NCBI GenBank assembly: GCA_049791475.1
Contig: JBAQZZ010000278.1
Span: forward strand, 1 to 19,651
Direction of reading: 5' to 3'
From: CAXBID01 sp049791475
GTDB taxonomy: Bacteria > Bacteroidota > Bacteroidia > Flavobacteriales > Flavobacteriaceae
DNA: 19,651 nucleotides
This document shows, one piece after another, positions 1 through 6,462 of this stretch. The notes under the pieces are model-generated. The model did no database searches. It was not told the origin of the DNA and saw only the letters and a list, made by a program, of their open reading frames with translations. Each line of letters begins with the position of its first letter. The stretch's first letter is position 1. Both the position numbers and the translations under genes were made by a program.

Positions 1-39
1 TCGAGAACCTCGACCTGCCATTGGTACTATTATCTTCAT
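1..39 (-). CDS. Sugar-phosphate nucleotidyltransferase, N-terminal 13 codons only (runs off window)
   Basis: The reverse complement of the first 39 bases opens with ATG and reads MKIIVPMAGRGSR. This is the N-terminus of NTP-transferase enzymes (RmlA/GlmU-like fold), which join a sugar-1-phosphate to a nucleotide; the MAGxGxR segment is the start of their phosphate-binding loop. Only the beginning is in the window, so substrate and length cannot be judged. An in-frame ATG two codons upstream (43-45) lies in the flanking hairpin repeat and would add Met-Cys; the inner ATG fits the family better. The gene follows dut in the same direction, separated from it only by the GIY-YIG cassette, so it was probably part of the flippase-dut operon. 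Confidence 0.7.
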   Translation of the reverse strand, partial: MKIIVPMAGRGSR

Positions 40-43
40 ACAC

Positions 44-64
44 ATGCCTGCGAAAGCAGGTATC
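44..64 (-). repeat. Left hairpin repeat of the GIY-YIG cassette
   Basis: A stem of CCTGC/GCAGG around a GAAA loop, extended by A-T, T-A and one G-T pair. Its reverse complement matches the right-hand repeat at 410-430 at 18 of 21 positions, so the two lie in inverted orientation on either side of the GIY-YIG gene. It ends five bases before the nucleotidyltransferase start codon. Confidence 0.75.
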
Positions 65-79
65 TTTTTCTAGTTAAAC

Positions 80-394
80 TTAATTTCTAATTTTATTATA
101 ATTCAGATTCCAATTGATACTTAAATCTGTCCAGTTTGGATTCATGTCTTCTATCAAATCTATTTTCCATTTACGTTTCCATTTCTTAAATTGTCTTTCT
201 CTTTTTTCTGCATCGACTCCATTTTCAAACTCTTCAAAATAAATCAATTTATCACAATTATACTTTGCTGTAAATGATTTTGGGTAAATTTTTAACTTAT
301 GTTCTTTTACTCTTTCATCAATATTATCTGTTACTCCAATGTATAAAACACCATTTGGTTTGTTTGTCATTATATAGATATACCTGTATTTCAT
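80..394 (-). CDS. Small GIY-YIG nuclease (YhbQ/UPF0213-like)
   Basis: This 104-residue protein consists almost entirely of one GIY-YIG domain. The first motif is YIY near residues 5-7, the second is YIG at 18-20, followed by the conserved Arg28 and His32; the metal-binding glutamate is probably Glu63 in the segment DAEKRERQFKKWKRKWK. That basic stretch and the WxDL ending are typical of the compact standalone subfamily (about 80-100 residues), whose cellular role is unsettled. The ATG at 394 gives the usual MKYxYIYI start. The gene is bracketed by inverted hairpin repeats and interrupts an otherwise compact operon. DNA cleavage is expected from the fold, but substrate and biological role are unknown. 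Confidence 0.85.
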   Translation of the reverse strand: MKYRYIYIMTNKPNGVLYIGVTDNIDERVKEHKLKIYPKSFTAKYNCDKLIYFEEFENGVDAEKRERQFKKWKRKWKIDLIEDMNPNWTDLSINWNLNYNKIRN

Positions 395-407
395 TCTTAT
401 CGACTAA

Positions 408-435
408 GAGATTCCTGCCTTCGCAGGAATTTATT
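408..435 (-). repeat. Right hairpin repeat of the cassette, abutting the dut stop codon
   Basis: An 8-bp perfect stem (ATTCCTGC/GCAGGAAT, 411-430) with a four-base loop starts directly after the dut TAA (431-433). The 28-base block is shared with 2380-2407 with one mismatch. In the gene sense the shared block begins AATAA, so the dut stop codon itself lies inside the repeat. Confidence 0.8.
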
Positions 436-865
436 TTGTTCCAGTGCTCCCAAATCCACCTTCGCCACGATCTGTTTCAGAAAGTTGCTCGACAGGAATC
501 CATTCTGCGCGTTCATGTTTTGCAACAACTAATTGAGCAATACGTTCACCATTATTTATAGTGAATTCCTCATTTGAAAGGTTGACTAAAATCACTCCTA
601 TTTCGCCTCTATAATCCGCATCAATAGTTCCGGGAGCATTAAGTACTGTAATCCCTTTTTTAGCTGCTAAACCACTTCTAGGACGCACTTGGGCTTCTAT
701 TCCTATAGGAAGTTCTATAAATAGTCCTGTACCTACAATACTCCGTTCTAATGGTTTTAAAACTCTAGCTTCTGATAAATTGGCACGTAAATCCATACCT
801 GCTGATGCTATGGTTTCGTATTGTGGTAAATCGTGTCTCGATTTGTTTATTATTTTTATTTGCAT
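431..865 (-). CDS. dut: dUTP diphosphatase (dUTPase)
   Basis: The enzyme hydrolyses dUTP to dUMP and pyrophosphate, keeping uracil out of DNA and supplying dUMP for thymidylate synthesis. At 144 residues it has the normal length of the homotrimeric family and all five motifs: ASAGMDLRA (20-28), RPRSGLAAKKG (61-71), GTIDADYRGE (79-88, with the catalytic Asp in the ID/AD segment), GERIAQLVV (106-114) and the C-terminal GGFGSTG (136-142) that closes over the nucleotide. The ATG at 865 lies one base after the flippase stop codon, indicating one operon and coupled translation. The stop codon touches a hairpin repeat. Confidence 0.97.
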   Translation of the reverse strand: MQIKIINKSRHDLPQYETIASAGMDLRANLSEARVLKPLERSIVGTGLFIELPIGIEAQVRPRSGLAAKKGITVLNAPGTIDADYRGEIGVILVNLSNEEFTINNGERIAQLVVAKHERAEWIPVEQLSETDRGEGGFGSTGTK

Positions 866-866
866 A

Positions 867-2291
867 CTATTTTTTTAACAATTGTTTTATTTCGTTTTTT
901 TCTATGAAAACAACGAGCCCCAAAAATACTAAAACTAACATGGTATTTATATAATAGTTAGCATTTGTATTTAATGCTATTATTGATAGACCAATAGCTA
1001 AAACTAAATAACTTAAAATACGCTTTAAGTCATAAGGTACAGCATAGTGTTTTTGCCCTATAGCATAGGATAAAATCATCATAACACCATATGCCAGCAA
1101 TGTTGCCCAAGCGGAAGCAATGAATCCTATTTTTTCAATCATTATGACATTAAAAACGATGGTTATTAAAGCCCCAACCAACGACAAATACATGCCATAC
1201 CGTGTTTTATCTGTAAGTTTATACCAAATAGCTAAGTTGAAATAAATACCTAAACACAAATTAGCCAGTAACACAATCGGAACTATTTTTATAGCAATCC
1301 AGTAACTTTCATCTCTAACAATTAATGATTTAAAGATGTCTAAATACGCAATTATAAAAACCAACATGGCACTCCCGAAAATAACAAAGTACTTCATTAT
1401 TCTAGCATAGGTTTCTTTTGCGTTTTTTTCTTTGGCATGATTAAAAAAGAAAGGTTCGGCTCCTAGCCTAAAAGCTTGAATAAAGATGGTCATAAAAACA
1501 GCTATTTTATAACACCCACTATATGCCCCATTTATATCTTTTCCAAGAACATCTGGTAATAACCATTTATCAAAATTCTCATTTATTACATAAGCTAAAC
1601 CAGCAATCATAATGGGTAAGCCATAATTCAATAACTGCTTAAAAATAGTTTTACTGAATTGTAATTTTGTTTTAAAAAAATATGGTGATAGCAATAAAAA
1701 GGTAGTAATGCTAGCAGCCAAATTTGCAATAAATATATATTTAACCAAATCTTCACTATCATAATTTGGATAATTTATTTCAAATTTTGGAATTGCCCAC
1801 AGAAAGAAAAAGTTCAGCAAAACATAAATAACAATGTTACTAAGTTTTATAGCAGTAAACTTAATTGGCCTTCCTGTTGCTCTTAAATAGGCAAAAGGAA
1901 TAACGACAATGGTATCTAAAACCAAAACCCCGATTAATAAATTAAAATAGGTTTGGTTTAAGTTTACAATGTTTGCCAGTTGCTCATTAAAAGTGAAAAC
2001 GACTATTAAAAAGATAATAGCTGTAACCGTTAAACTTATAAAAGCTGTTGAAAACACCTTGTTTTTTTCTTCGCTTTTAGTAAAAAATCTGAAGAAAGCT
2101 GTTTCCATACCATAGGTAAGCAACACATTGAAAAAAGCAGCATAAACATAAAATAGCGTGTTATCGGAATAACTTGATGTCTCAAGCTTATCTGTATGTA
2201 GTGGCACTAAAACAAAATTCATTAGCCTTGGCAAAACTGTTGCCAAACCATATATGATGGTGTCCTTAAAGAACTTCTTTAGTGTGCTCAA
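867..2291 (-). CDS. Polysaccharide/lipopolysaccharide flippase of the MATE/PST (Wzx-like) superfamily
   Basis: This 474-residue protein is almost wholly hydrophobic, with about 12-14 membrane segments spread evenly along its length. The opening FKDTIIYGLATVLPRLMNFVLVPLHT is characteristic of Bacteroidota flippases, which move lipid-linked oligosaccharides across the inner membrane. The substrate cannot be read from the sequence. The start is a TTG codon (2289-2291). The next Met is residue 23, inside the first conserved segment, and would remove the family N-terminus, so TTG is preferred. The gene follows the ATP synthase terminator and should have its own promoter, although none matches well. 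dut and a sugar nucleotidyltransferase lie downstream, which fits envelope polysaccharide synthesis. Confidence 0.85.
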   Translation of the reverse strand: MSTLKKFFKDTIIYGLATVLPRLMNFVLVPLHTDKLETSSYSDNTLFYVYAAFFNVLLTYGMETAFFRFFTKSEEKNKVFSTAFISLTVTAIIFLIVVFTFNEQLANIVNLNQTYFNLLIGVLVLDTIVVIPFAYLRATGRPIKFTAIKLSNIVIYVLLNFFFLWAIPKFEINYPNYDSEDLVKYIFIANLAASITTFLLLSPYFFKTKLQFSKTIFKQLLNYGLPIMIAGLAYVINENFDKWLLPDVLGKDINGAYSGCYKIAVFMTIFIQAFRLGAEPFFFNHAKEKNAKETYARIMKYFVIFGSAMLVFIIAYLDIFKSLIVRDESYWIAIKIVPIVLLANLCLGIYFNLAIWYKLTDKTRYGMYLSLVGALITIVFNVIMIEKIGFIASAWATLLAYGVMMILSYAIGQKHYAVPYDLKRILSYLVLAIGLSIIALNTNANYYINTMLVLVFLGLVVFIEKNEIKQLLKK

Positions 2292-2332
2292 AAACTATTT
2301 ATTTATAAAGTTAAAAATAGTGTTTTTATAAC

Positions 2333-2364
2333 AAAAAAACCTAACTCGCTAAAGTTAGGTTTTT
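2333..2364 (-). terminator. Rho-independent terminator of the ATP synthase operon
   Basis: A 7-bp stem CCTAACT/AGTTAGG (2340-2346 with 2353-2359) is flanked by an A-run on one side and a T-run on the other, giving a U-tract on either strand. On the minus strand it follows atpG by about 40 bases and ends with seven T residues, before the flippase gene. Confidence 0.85.
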
Positions 2365-2379
2365 ATAAATTTATTGAAT

Positions 2380-2407
2380 GAGATTCCTGCCTTCGCAGGA
2401 ACTTATT
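2380..2407 (-). repeat. Solo copy of the TTCCTGC hairpin repeat at the 3' end of atpG
   Basis: Identical to 408-435 except for one base, in the same orientation relative to its gene. The stem TTCCTGC/GCAGGAA (2384-2401) begins a few bases after the atpG TAA, and the shared AATAA supplies a second, tandem stop. It lacks an adjacent GIY-YIG gene and sits between atpG and the terminator. Confidence 0.8.
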
Positions 2408-3266
2408 AATTATTCAAAGCTTCCGCTCCACCAACAATTTCTAAAATTTCGTTGGTAATAGCTGCTTGACGCGCTTTATTGTAAGTTAATTTAAGTTGAT
2501 CTCTTAATTCAGTTGCATTATCAGTCGCTTTATGCATCGCCGTCATACGCGCACCATGTTCACTTGCAAAAGAATCTCTAACACCTTTATACAGTTGTGT
2601 TTTTAATGACTTAGGAATTAATTGCTCAACAATCTCTATTTTTGATGGCTCAAAAATATAATCGGCATTGTTATTTGCTTCACCTTCAACTGGTACAATT
2701 GGTAAAAACTGTTCAGTCATTACCTCTTGCGTTGCTGCATTTTTAAATTTGTTATAAACAATTTCGATTTTATCAAACTCGCCAGCAACAAATTTCTCCA
2801 TTAGCATTTCAGCTATTTCAGCTACGTTATCAAACGTTAAATCATCAAAAACATCACTTCTATTAGCAATCACCAATTTTTTCTTAGCAAAAGCATCATT
2901 TGATTTTTTCCCTATAGCAACAATTGACACCTTTTTACCAGCATAAACATCGCTAATTAAGTGTTGTGTTTGCTTAATTATGTTTGAGTTAAAAGCACCA
3001 CACAAACCTCTATTGGAAGTAATAGGAACTATTAAAACATTATTAACTTCACGTTGTGTAGAAAATTTACTTCCAGAATCTGCGTCTAAAGTCGCACTTA
3101 AACTTTGCAAAAGCTCAGTTAACTTATCTGCATATGGTCGCATAGCAGTAATAGCATCTTGTGCTTTCTTTAACTTTGCAGCCGATACCATTTTCATGGC
3201 ACTGGTAATCTGCATCGTTGAAGATACTGATGTTATTCTGTTACGTATTTCTTTAAGATTCGCCAT
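2406..3266 (-). CDS. atpG: F1 ATP synthase gamma subunit
   Basis: Gamma forms the rotating central shaft of F1, linking the c-ring to the alpha/beta hexamer. The start MANLKEIRNRITSVSSTMQITSAMKMVSAAKL and the C-terminal helix ending TNEILEIVGGAEALNN are the two ends that form the coiled-coil shaft, and the motif SNRGLCGAFN lies near residues 87-96. The protein is 286 residues, normal for the family. I chose the ATG at 3266. A GTG nine bases upstream would add Met-Gly-Pro, but that extension lies in the repeat covering the upstream DNA. It is the last gene of the operon, followed by a hairpin repeat and a terminator. Confidence 0.96.
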   Translation of the reverse strand: MANLKEIRNRITSVSSTMQITSAMKMVSAAKLKKAQDAITAMRPYADKLTELLQSLSATLDADSGSKFSTQREVNNVLIVPITSNRGLCGAFNSNIIKQTQHLISDVYAGKKVSIVAIGKKSNDAFAKKKLVIANRSDVFDDLTFDNVAEIAEMLMEKFVAGEFDKIEIVYNKFKNAATQEVMTEQFLPIVPVEGEANNNADYIFEPSKIEIVEQLIPKSLKTQLYKGVRDSFASEHGARMTAMHKATDNATELRDQLKLTYNKARQAAITNEILEIVGGAEALNN

Positions 3267-3269
3267 TGG

Positions 3270-3297
3270 CCCCACCTAACCTCCCCAAAGGGGAGGG
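3270..3297 (+). repeat. CCTCCCC-AAA-GGGGAGG repeat, copy A, just upstream of atpG
   Basis: A 7-bp perfect stem (3280-3286 with 3290-3296) around an AAA loop, preceded by CCCCACCTAA. It is an inverted copy of 3340-3366 (24 of 27 positions match). It reaches to within four bases of the atpG ATG, so in the mRNA its G-rich strand is the only Shine-Dalgarno-like sequence before atpG. Confidence 0.75.
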
Positions 3298-3339
3298 ATT
3301 TTGTTAGTTATACTTTATGATTGCGTCCTCCTTTTAACT

Positions 3340-3366
3340 CCTCCCCTTTGGGGAGGCTGGGAGGGG
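3340..3366 (-). repeat. CCTCCCC-AAA-GGGGAGG repeat, copy B, abutting the atpA stop
   Basis: The stem CCTCCCC/GGGGAGG (3340-3346 with 3350-3356) is followed by CTGGGAGGGG. Read in the gene direction, the atpA TAG runs straight into CCCCTCCCAGCC and then the stem. Copies A and B face each other across about 42 bases. Confidence 0.75.
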
Positions 3367-4944
3367 CTATTTATATTTACCTGATAAATCTTTTGCTACA
3401 GTTGTTAATGTATCTGTAACTTCATCAGTTAATTTACCTGCTTTTAAAGTACTAAGTACTCCTGCATGTTTCGCTTTTAAGAATTCTAGAAAATCTCTTT
3501 CAAATTCTTTTACTTTTTCAACTGGCACGTCTCTTAATAAGTTTTTAGATCCTGCATAAATAATTGCTACTTGATCTTCAACTTTAAAAGGATCATTTTG
3601 CGCTTGTTTTAAAATTTCAACATTACGCTTCCCTTTGTTAATAACGTTTAAAGTAACCGCATCTAAATCTGATCCAAACTTAGCAAACGCCTCTAATTCA
3701 CGATACTGTGCTTGATCTAATTTTAAAGTACCTGCAACTTTCTTCATGGATTTAATCTGTGCATTACCACCAACACGAGATACAGAAATACCTACGTTAA
3801 TTGCCGGACGTACACCAGAGTTAAATAAATCTCCATCTAAGAAAATTTGGCCATCTGTAATCGAAATTACGTTTGTTGGAATATATGCCGATACGTCACC
3901 GGCTTGAGTTTCAATAATTGGTAATGCTGTTAATGAACCACCGCCTTTTACGATTCCTTTTAATGAGTCAGGAAGGTCGTTCATGTTTTTAGCAATTTCA
4001 TCATTATTGATTACTTTTGCAGAACGCTCTAATAATCTTGAGTGTAAATAAAACACATCACCAGGATATGCTTCACGTCCCGGTGGGCGACGTAATAATA
4101 AAGACACCTCACGGTAAGCAACGGCTTGTTTTGATAAATCATCAAATACAATTAATGCTGGACGACCAGTATCTCTAAAATATTCTCCAATAGATGCTCC
4201 TGTAAACGGCGCATACACTTGCATTGCAGCAGGATCTGATGCATTTGCAGCTACTATAGTCGTATAAGCTAAAGCCCCTTTTTCTTCTAAGTTTTTAGCA
4301 ATTAAAGCTACTGTTGAAGCCTTTTGGCCTATAGCAACATATATACAATATACAGGCTCACCTGCATCGTAAAATTCTTTTTGGTTTATAATGGTATCAA
4401 TACAAACTGCTGTTTTACCAGTTTGACGGTCACCAATTACCAGCTCACGTTGTCCTCTACCAACCGGAATCATAGCATCAATAGCCTTAATACCTGTTTG
4501 TAATGGCTCAGTTACTGGCTCTCTATAAATAACACCTGGCGCTTTACGCTCTAAAGGCATTTCGTAAGTTTTACCAGAAATCGGTCCTTTACCATCAATA
4601 GGGTTTCCTAAAGTATCCACAACACGACCAACAATACCTTCACCAACTTTGATAGATGCGATACGAGATGTACGTTTTACAGTAGAACCTTCTCTAACAC
4701 CTACAGAAGTACCTAGCAATACAATACCTACGTTGTCTTCTTCAAGGTTTAGTACGATTCCTTCTAGTCCGCCATCGAATTCTACTAACTCACCATATTG
4801 TGCGTTAGCTAATCCGTAAGCACGAACAATACCGTCACCTACTGTTAATACCGTTCCTACTTCATCTAATGAAGCACTAGCCTCAAAACCTGAAAGTTGT
4901 TTTTTTAAGATTGCTGATATTTCAGCTGGTTTTACTTCTGCCAT
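3367..4944 (-). CDS. atpA: F1 ATP synthase alpha subunit
   Basis: Alpha alternates with beta in the F1 hexamer, binds non-catalytic nucleotide and supplies the arginine finger. From the ATG at 4944 the protein is 525 residues, the usual size. Visible features are the beta-barrel domain (about 25-95), the Walker A motif GDRQTGKT (171-178), Walker B-like LIVFDDL (264-270), the RRPPGREAYPGD loop (285-296) and the signature PAINVGISVSR with the arginine finger at about Arg390. The reading frame stays open another 21 codons upstream to an ATG inside an AT palindrome; that segment is unlike any alpha subunit, while MAEVKPAEISAILKKQL is the expected start. Its stop codon is fused to a repeat. Confidence 0.98.
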   Translation of the reverse strand: MAEVKPAEISAILKKQLSGFEASASLDEVGTVLTVGDGIVRAYGLANAQYGELVEFDGGLEGIVLNLEEDNVGIVLLGTSVGVREGSTVKRTSRIASIKVGEGIVGRVVDTLGNPIDGKGPISGKTYEMPLERKAPGVIYREPVTEPLQTGIKAIDAMIPVGRGQRELVIGDRQTGKTAVCIDTIINQKEFYDAGEPVYCIYVAIGQKASTVALIAKNLEEKGALAYTTIVAANASDPAAMQVYAPFTGASIGEYFRDTGRPALIVFDDLSKQAVAYREVSLLLRRPPGREAYPGDVFYLHSRLLERSAKVINNDEIAKNMNDLPDSLKGIVKGGGSLTALPIIETQAGDVSAYIPTNVISITDGQIFLDGDLFNSGVRPAINVGISVSRVGGNAQIKSMKKVAGTLKLDQAQYRELEAFAKFGSDLDAVTLNVINKGKRNVEILKQAQNDPFKVEDQVAIIYAGSKNLLRDVPVEKVKEFERDFLEFLKAKHAGVLSTLKAGKLTDEVTDTLTTVAKDLSGKYK

Positions 4945-5005
4945 CTTTATTATGTTTAAATTTCGTTTTAAATCGCATTTCGCATAGCTTTCGCTGGGTA
5001 CTTTC

Positions 5006-5025
5006 AATGAAAATATATTTTCATT
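5006..5025. repeat. 20-bp AT-rich perfect palindrome between atpH and atpA
   Basis: AATGAAAATA followed by TATTTTCATT is a perfect palindrome in the 110-base gap between atpH and atpA. It can form a hairpin of up to 10 bp in the transcript, with a further ACT/AGT pairing beyond a small internal loop. The flanking gene-sense DNA (CACATTGAGC, GAAATG, GCGAAATGC) resembles fragments of a further Bacteroidota intergenic repeat, from memory only. Confidence 0.5.
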
Positions 5026-5054
5026 TCAGTAATGCTCAATGTGACAAAACGTTT

Positions 5055-5591
5055 TTAATTTAATGTAAATTCTCTTTTTAATTTATTTAGCTGATTTGCA
5101 ACACTTGCGTTGTATTGTAAATCGCCTATGCGTAAAATGAAACCACCTAAAATGCTTTCATCAATAATACTTTTTACTTCAACATTTTTTCCTGTAAGTG
5201 CTTTAGCTTTTGCTAAAACTTTCTTCTCTAAATCTGCTGTTAAAGCTACTGCAGTTGTAACAGTTGCAAGCTCAATGCCTTTTGATTCATCTAATAATTG
5301 ACTATATTTTAAAGCTACATCGCCTAAAATATCAATTCTATTATTACTATTTAAGGTGTCTATTAAGCTTAAAGTTGTTTTATTTGAACTTTTAAAAACT
5401 TCTAATAAAACTGATTTTTTTACGGAAGAAGGAATTACAGGACTTTGAAGCGCTTCGCGTAAATCGTTGTGATCTGTAATAGTGCTAACAATTAGCTTCA
5501 TATCGCTATTTACAGCATCTGCTGATTTTTGATCTGATGCTAAACTTAACACTGCTTTTGCGTAACGTATTGCTGCTCTTGCTCCTGCCAT
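5055..5591 (-). CDS. atpH: F1 ATP synthase delta subunit
   Basis: Delta (the OSCP homologue) caps F1 and attaches it to the peripheral stalk of b subunits. The protein is 178 residues, normal for the family. It has the helical N-terminal domain opening ARAAIRYAKAVLSLA (residues 4-18) and the C-terminal segment VEVKSIIDESILGGFILRIGDLQYNASVANQLNKLKREF, whose GGFxxxxGxxxxDxS-like pattern is the family signature, here with an Asn-Ala-Ser variant. The ATG at 5591 gives the expected MAGARAAIRYAKA start. It lies between atpF and atpA, separated from them by 58 and 110 bases that both hold palindromic sequence. Confidence 0.95.
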   Translation of the reverse strand: MAGARAAIRYAKAVLSLASDQKSADAVNSDMKLIVSTITDHNDLREALQSPVIPSSVKKSVLLEVFKSSNKTTLSLIDTLNSNNRIDILGDVALKYSQLLDESKGIELATVTTAVALTADLEKKVLAKAKALTGKNVEVKSIIDESILGGFILRIGDLQYNASVANQLNKLKREFTLN

Positions 5592-5620
5592 TTTTTAATG
5601 GTATAATTTTTTTCCTTTTT

Positions 5621-5650
5621 TCTCCCCCTTTGGAGAGATTAAGAGGGGAT
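5621..5650 (-). repeat. Diverged copy of the CCCC-AAA-GGGG repeat, abutting the atpF stop
   Basis: In the gene direction the atpF TAA runs into TCCCCTCTTAATC, then a TCTCC/GGAGA-type stem with an AAAG core. It has the same layout and orientation relative to its gene as copy B after atpA, but is less perfectly palindromic. It occupies about half of the atpF-atpH gap. Confidence 0.6.
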
Positions 5651-6150
5651 TAGTTTAATGATTTTTCAGCTAACATTGTTTCAACCAATTTTAATTGCTT
5701 GTCTTTGTTAGATAATTCTGTACGCACTACTTTTTCAGCAATCTCTAAAGATAAGCCTGCAACGTGATTTTTAAGTTCTGCCATAGCAGCTGTTTTTTCA
5801 CTTTCAATGGCAGCTTGTGCTTGTGCAATCATTTTATTTGCTTGTGTTTGAGCTTCGCCTTTTGCATCTTCAATCATTTTATTCTTCATGTCGCGCGCTT
5901 CTTTCAACATCGTTTCACGTTCTGCTCTGGCTTCTTTTAATAATTTTTGATTATCAGCTTGAAGGTTTTGCATTTCTAGTTTTGCTTTTTCAGCAGAGTC
6001 TAATGCGTTTTTTATACCTTCTTCTCTATCATTTACAGAATCTAAAATAGGTTTCCAAGCAAATTTCTTTAAAAAAAGAATTAAAGCTATGAATAAAATA
6101 GCTTCCCAAAAAAACAATCCTAATGAAAAGTTTTCAAATAATTTTTCCAT
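5650..6150 (-). CDS. atpF: Fo ATP synthase b subunit (peripheral stalk)
   Basis: The b subunit anchors the stator: one N-terminal membrane helix (about residues 10-28, GLFFWEAILFIALILFLKK), then a long charged helix that dimerises and reaches up to delta. The 166-residue length, the AWKPILDSVNDREEGIKNAL segment after the membrane helix and the Ala/Glu/Lys-rich coiled-coil (40-130) are all typical. One b gene is present, so the stalk is a homodimer, not the b/b' pair of phototrophs. It follows atpE by 80 bases that contain a strong stem-loop, and its stop codon touches a G/C-rich repeat. Confidence 0.95.
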   Translation of the reverse strand: MEKLFENFSLGLFFWEAILFIALILFLKKFAWKPILDSVNDREEGIKNALDSAEKAKLEMQNLQADNQKLLKEARAERETMLKEARDMKNKMIEDAKGEAQTQANKMIAQAQAAIESEKTAAMAELKNHVAGLSLEIAEKVVRTELSNKDKQLKLVETMLAEKSLN

Positions 6151-6190
6151 AATAATTTATATTTCTAAAAAACTTATGTTTAATTAAAAG

Positions 6191-6219
6191 AACAGCTATA
6201 ACCAACCGTTATAGCTGTT
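6191..6219 (-). promoter_or_regulatory. Perfect 12-bp stem-loop between atpE and atpF
   Basis: AACAGCTATAAC (6191-6202) pairs perfectly with GTTATAGCTGTT (6208-6219) around a five-base loop, starting 11 bases after the atpE stop codon. On the minus strand it is followed by CTTTTAATTAAAC, a weak U-tract, so it could be a leaky attenuator or a block to 3' exonucleases that protects atpE mRNA. Either would raise c-subunit output relative to the genes downstream. Confidence 0.65.
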
Positions 6220-6230
6220 TCTTGTTTGTT

Positions 6231-6428
6231 TTATACTGCAAATAAAGCAGCAAATCCAATACCTTCAATTAAGGCTGCTGCAATAAGCATAGCCGTTTGA
6301 ATTTTTCCTGTAGCTTCAGGTTGACGAGCAATTGCATCCATAGCAGAACCACCGATTCTACCAATACCAATACCAGCACCAATCACGATCAATCCTGCTC
6401 CAATCATTTCTAATCCTGTAATATCCAT
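6231..6428 (-). CDS. atpE: Fo ATP synthase c subunit (proteolipid ring)
   Basis: The c subunit is a helical hairpin; many copies form the rotor ring that carries ions through Fo. The protein is only 65 residues. Helix 1 contains the packing motif GAGIGIG (17-23), the polar loop is RQPE (35-38), and the essential carboxylate is Glu55 in ALIEGIGF of helix 2. No glutamine is seen in helix 1 and no Ser/Thr follows the glutamate, so the Na+-coordinating residues of Ilyobacter-type rings are missing and proton coupling is inferred. It lies 34 bases after atpB and is followed by a strong stem-loop. Confidence 0.97.
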   Translation of the reverse strand: MDITGLEMIGAGLIVIGAGIGIGRIGGSAMDAIARQPEATGKIQTAMLIAAALIEGIGFAALFAV

Positions 6429-6462
6429 AATATATAAATTAATTAATTAAACATTCAATTTA

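Larger units (their letters stand above)
44..430 (-). mobile_element. Candidate GIY-YIG/hairpin-repeat cassette inserted between dut and the nucleotidyltransferase gene
   Basis: The unit consists of one small nuclease gene bracketed by inverted copies of a 21-base hairpin repeat. If positions 44-430 are removed, the dut stop codon and the nucleotidyltransferase ATG become separated by four bases (TAA-GTGT-ATG), like the one-base spacing between the flippase and dut genes. That is what an insertion into a compact operon should look like. No target duplication is evident, and the mobility mechanism is inferred. The arrangement resembles that of REP sequences with their RAYT transposases, but with a GIY-YIG enzyme in place of the tyrosine HUH enzyme. 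Confidence 0.45.

Noticed and set aside
274..561. Plus-strand open frame across the cassette and dut end
   Set aside because: It runs antisense through two well-supported genes and its Leu/His/Cys-rich translation has no domain features.
1..2407. CRISPR-like reading of the three TTCCTGC hairpins
   Set aside because: The copies are not regularly spaced, one is inverted and no spacer array exists; they are dispersed palindromic repeats.
3267..3275. GTG start adding Met-Gly-Pro to atpG
   Set aside because: The three codons lie within or against the repeat, and the family start is MANLKEIRNR at 3266.
2980..3279. Plus-strand open frame inside atpG
   Set aside because: Antisense shadow of a strongly conserved gene; no recognisable motif.
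4945..5007. 21-codon N-terminal extension of atpA
   Set aside because: The frame is open, but its ATG lies in an AT palindrome and the added residues do not resemble any alpha subunit; the ATG at 4944 gives the standard 525-residue protein.
5110..6050. Plus-strand open frames at 5110-5301 and 5817-6050 inside atpH and atpF
   Set aside because: Antisense shadows within conserved genes, with no family features.
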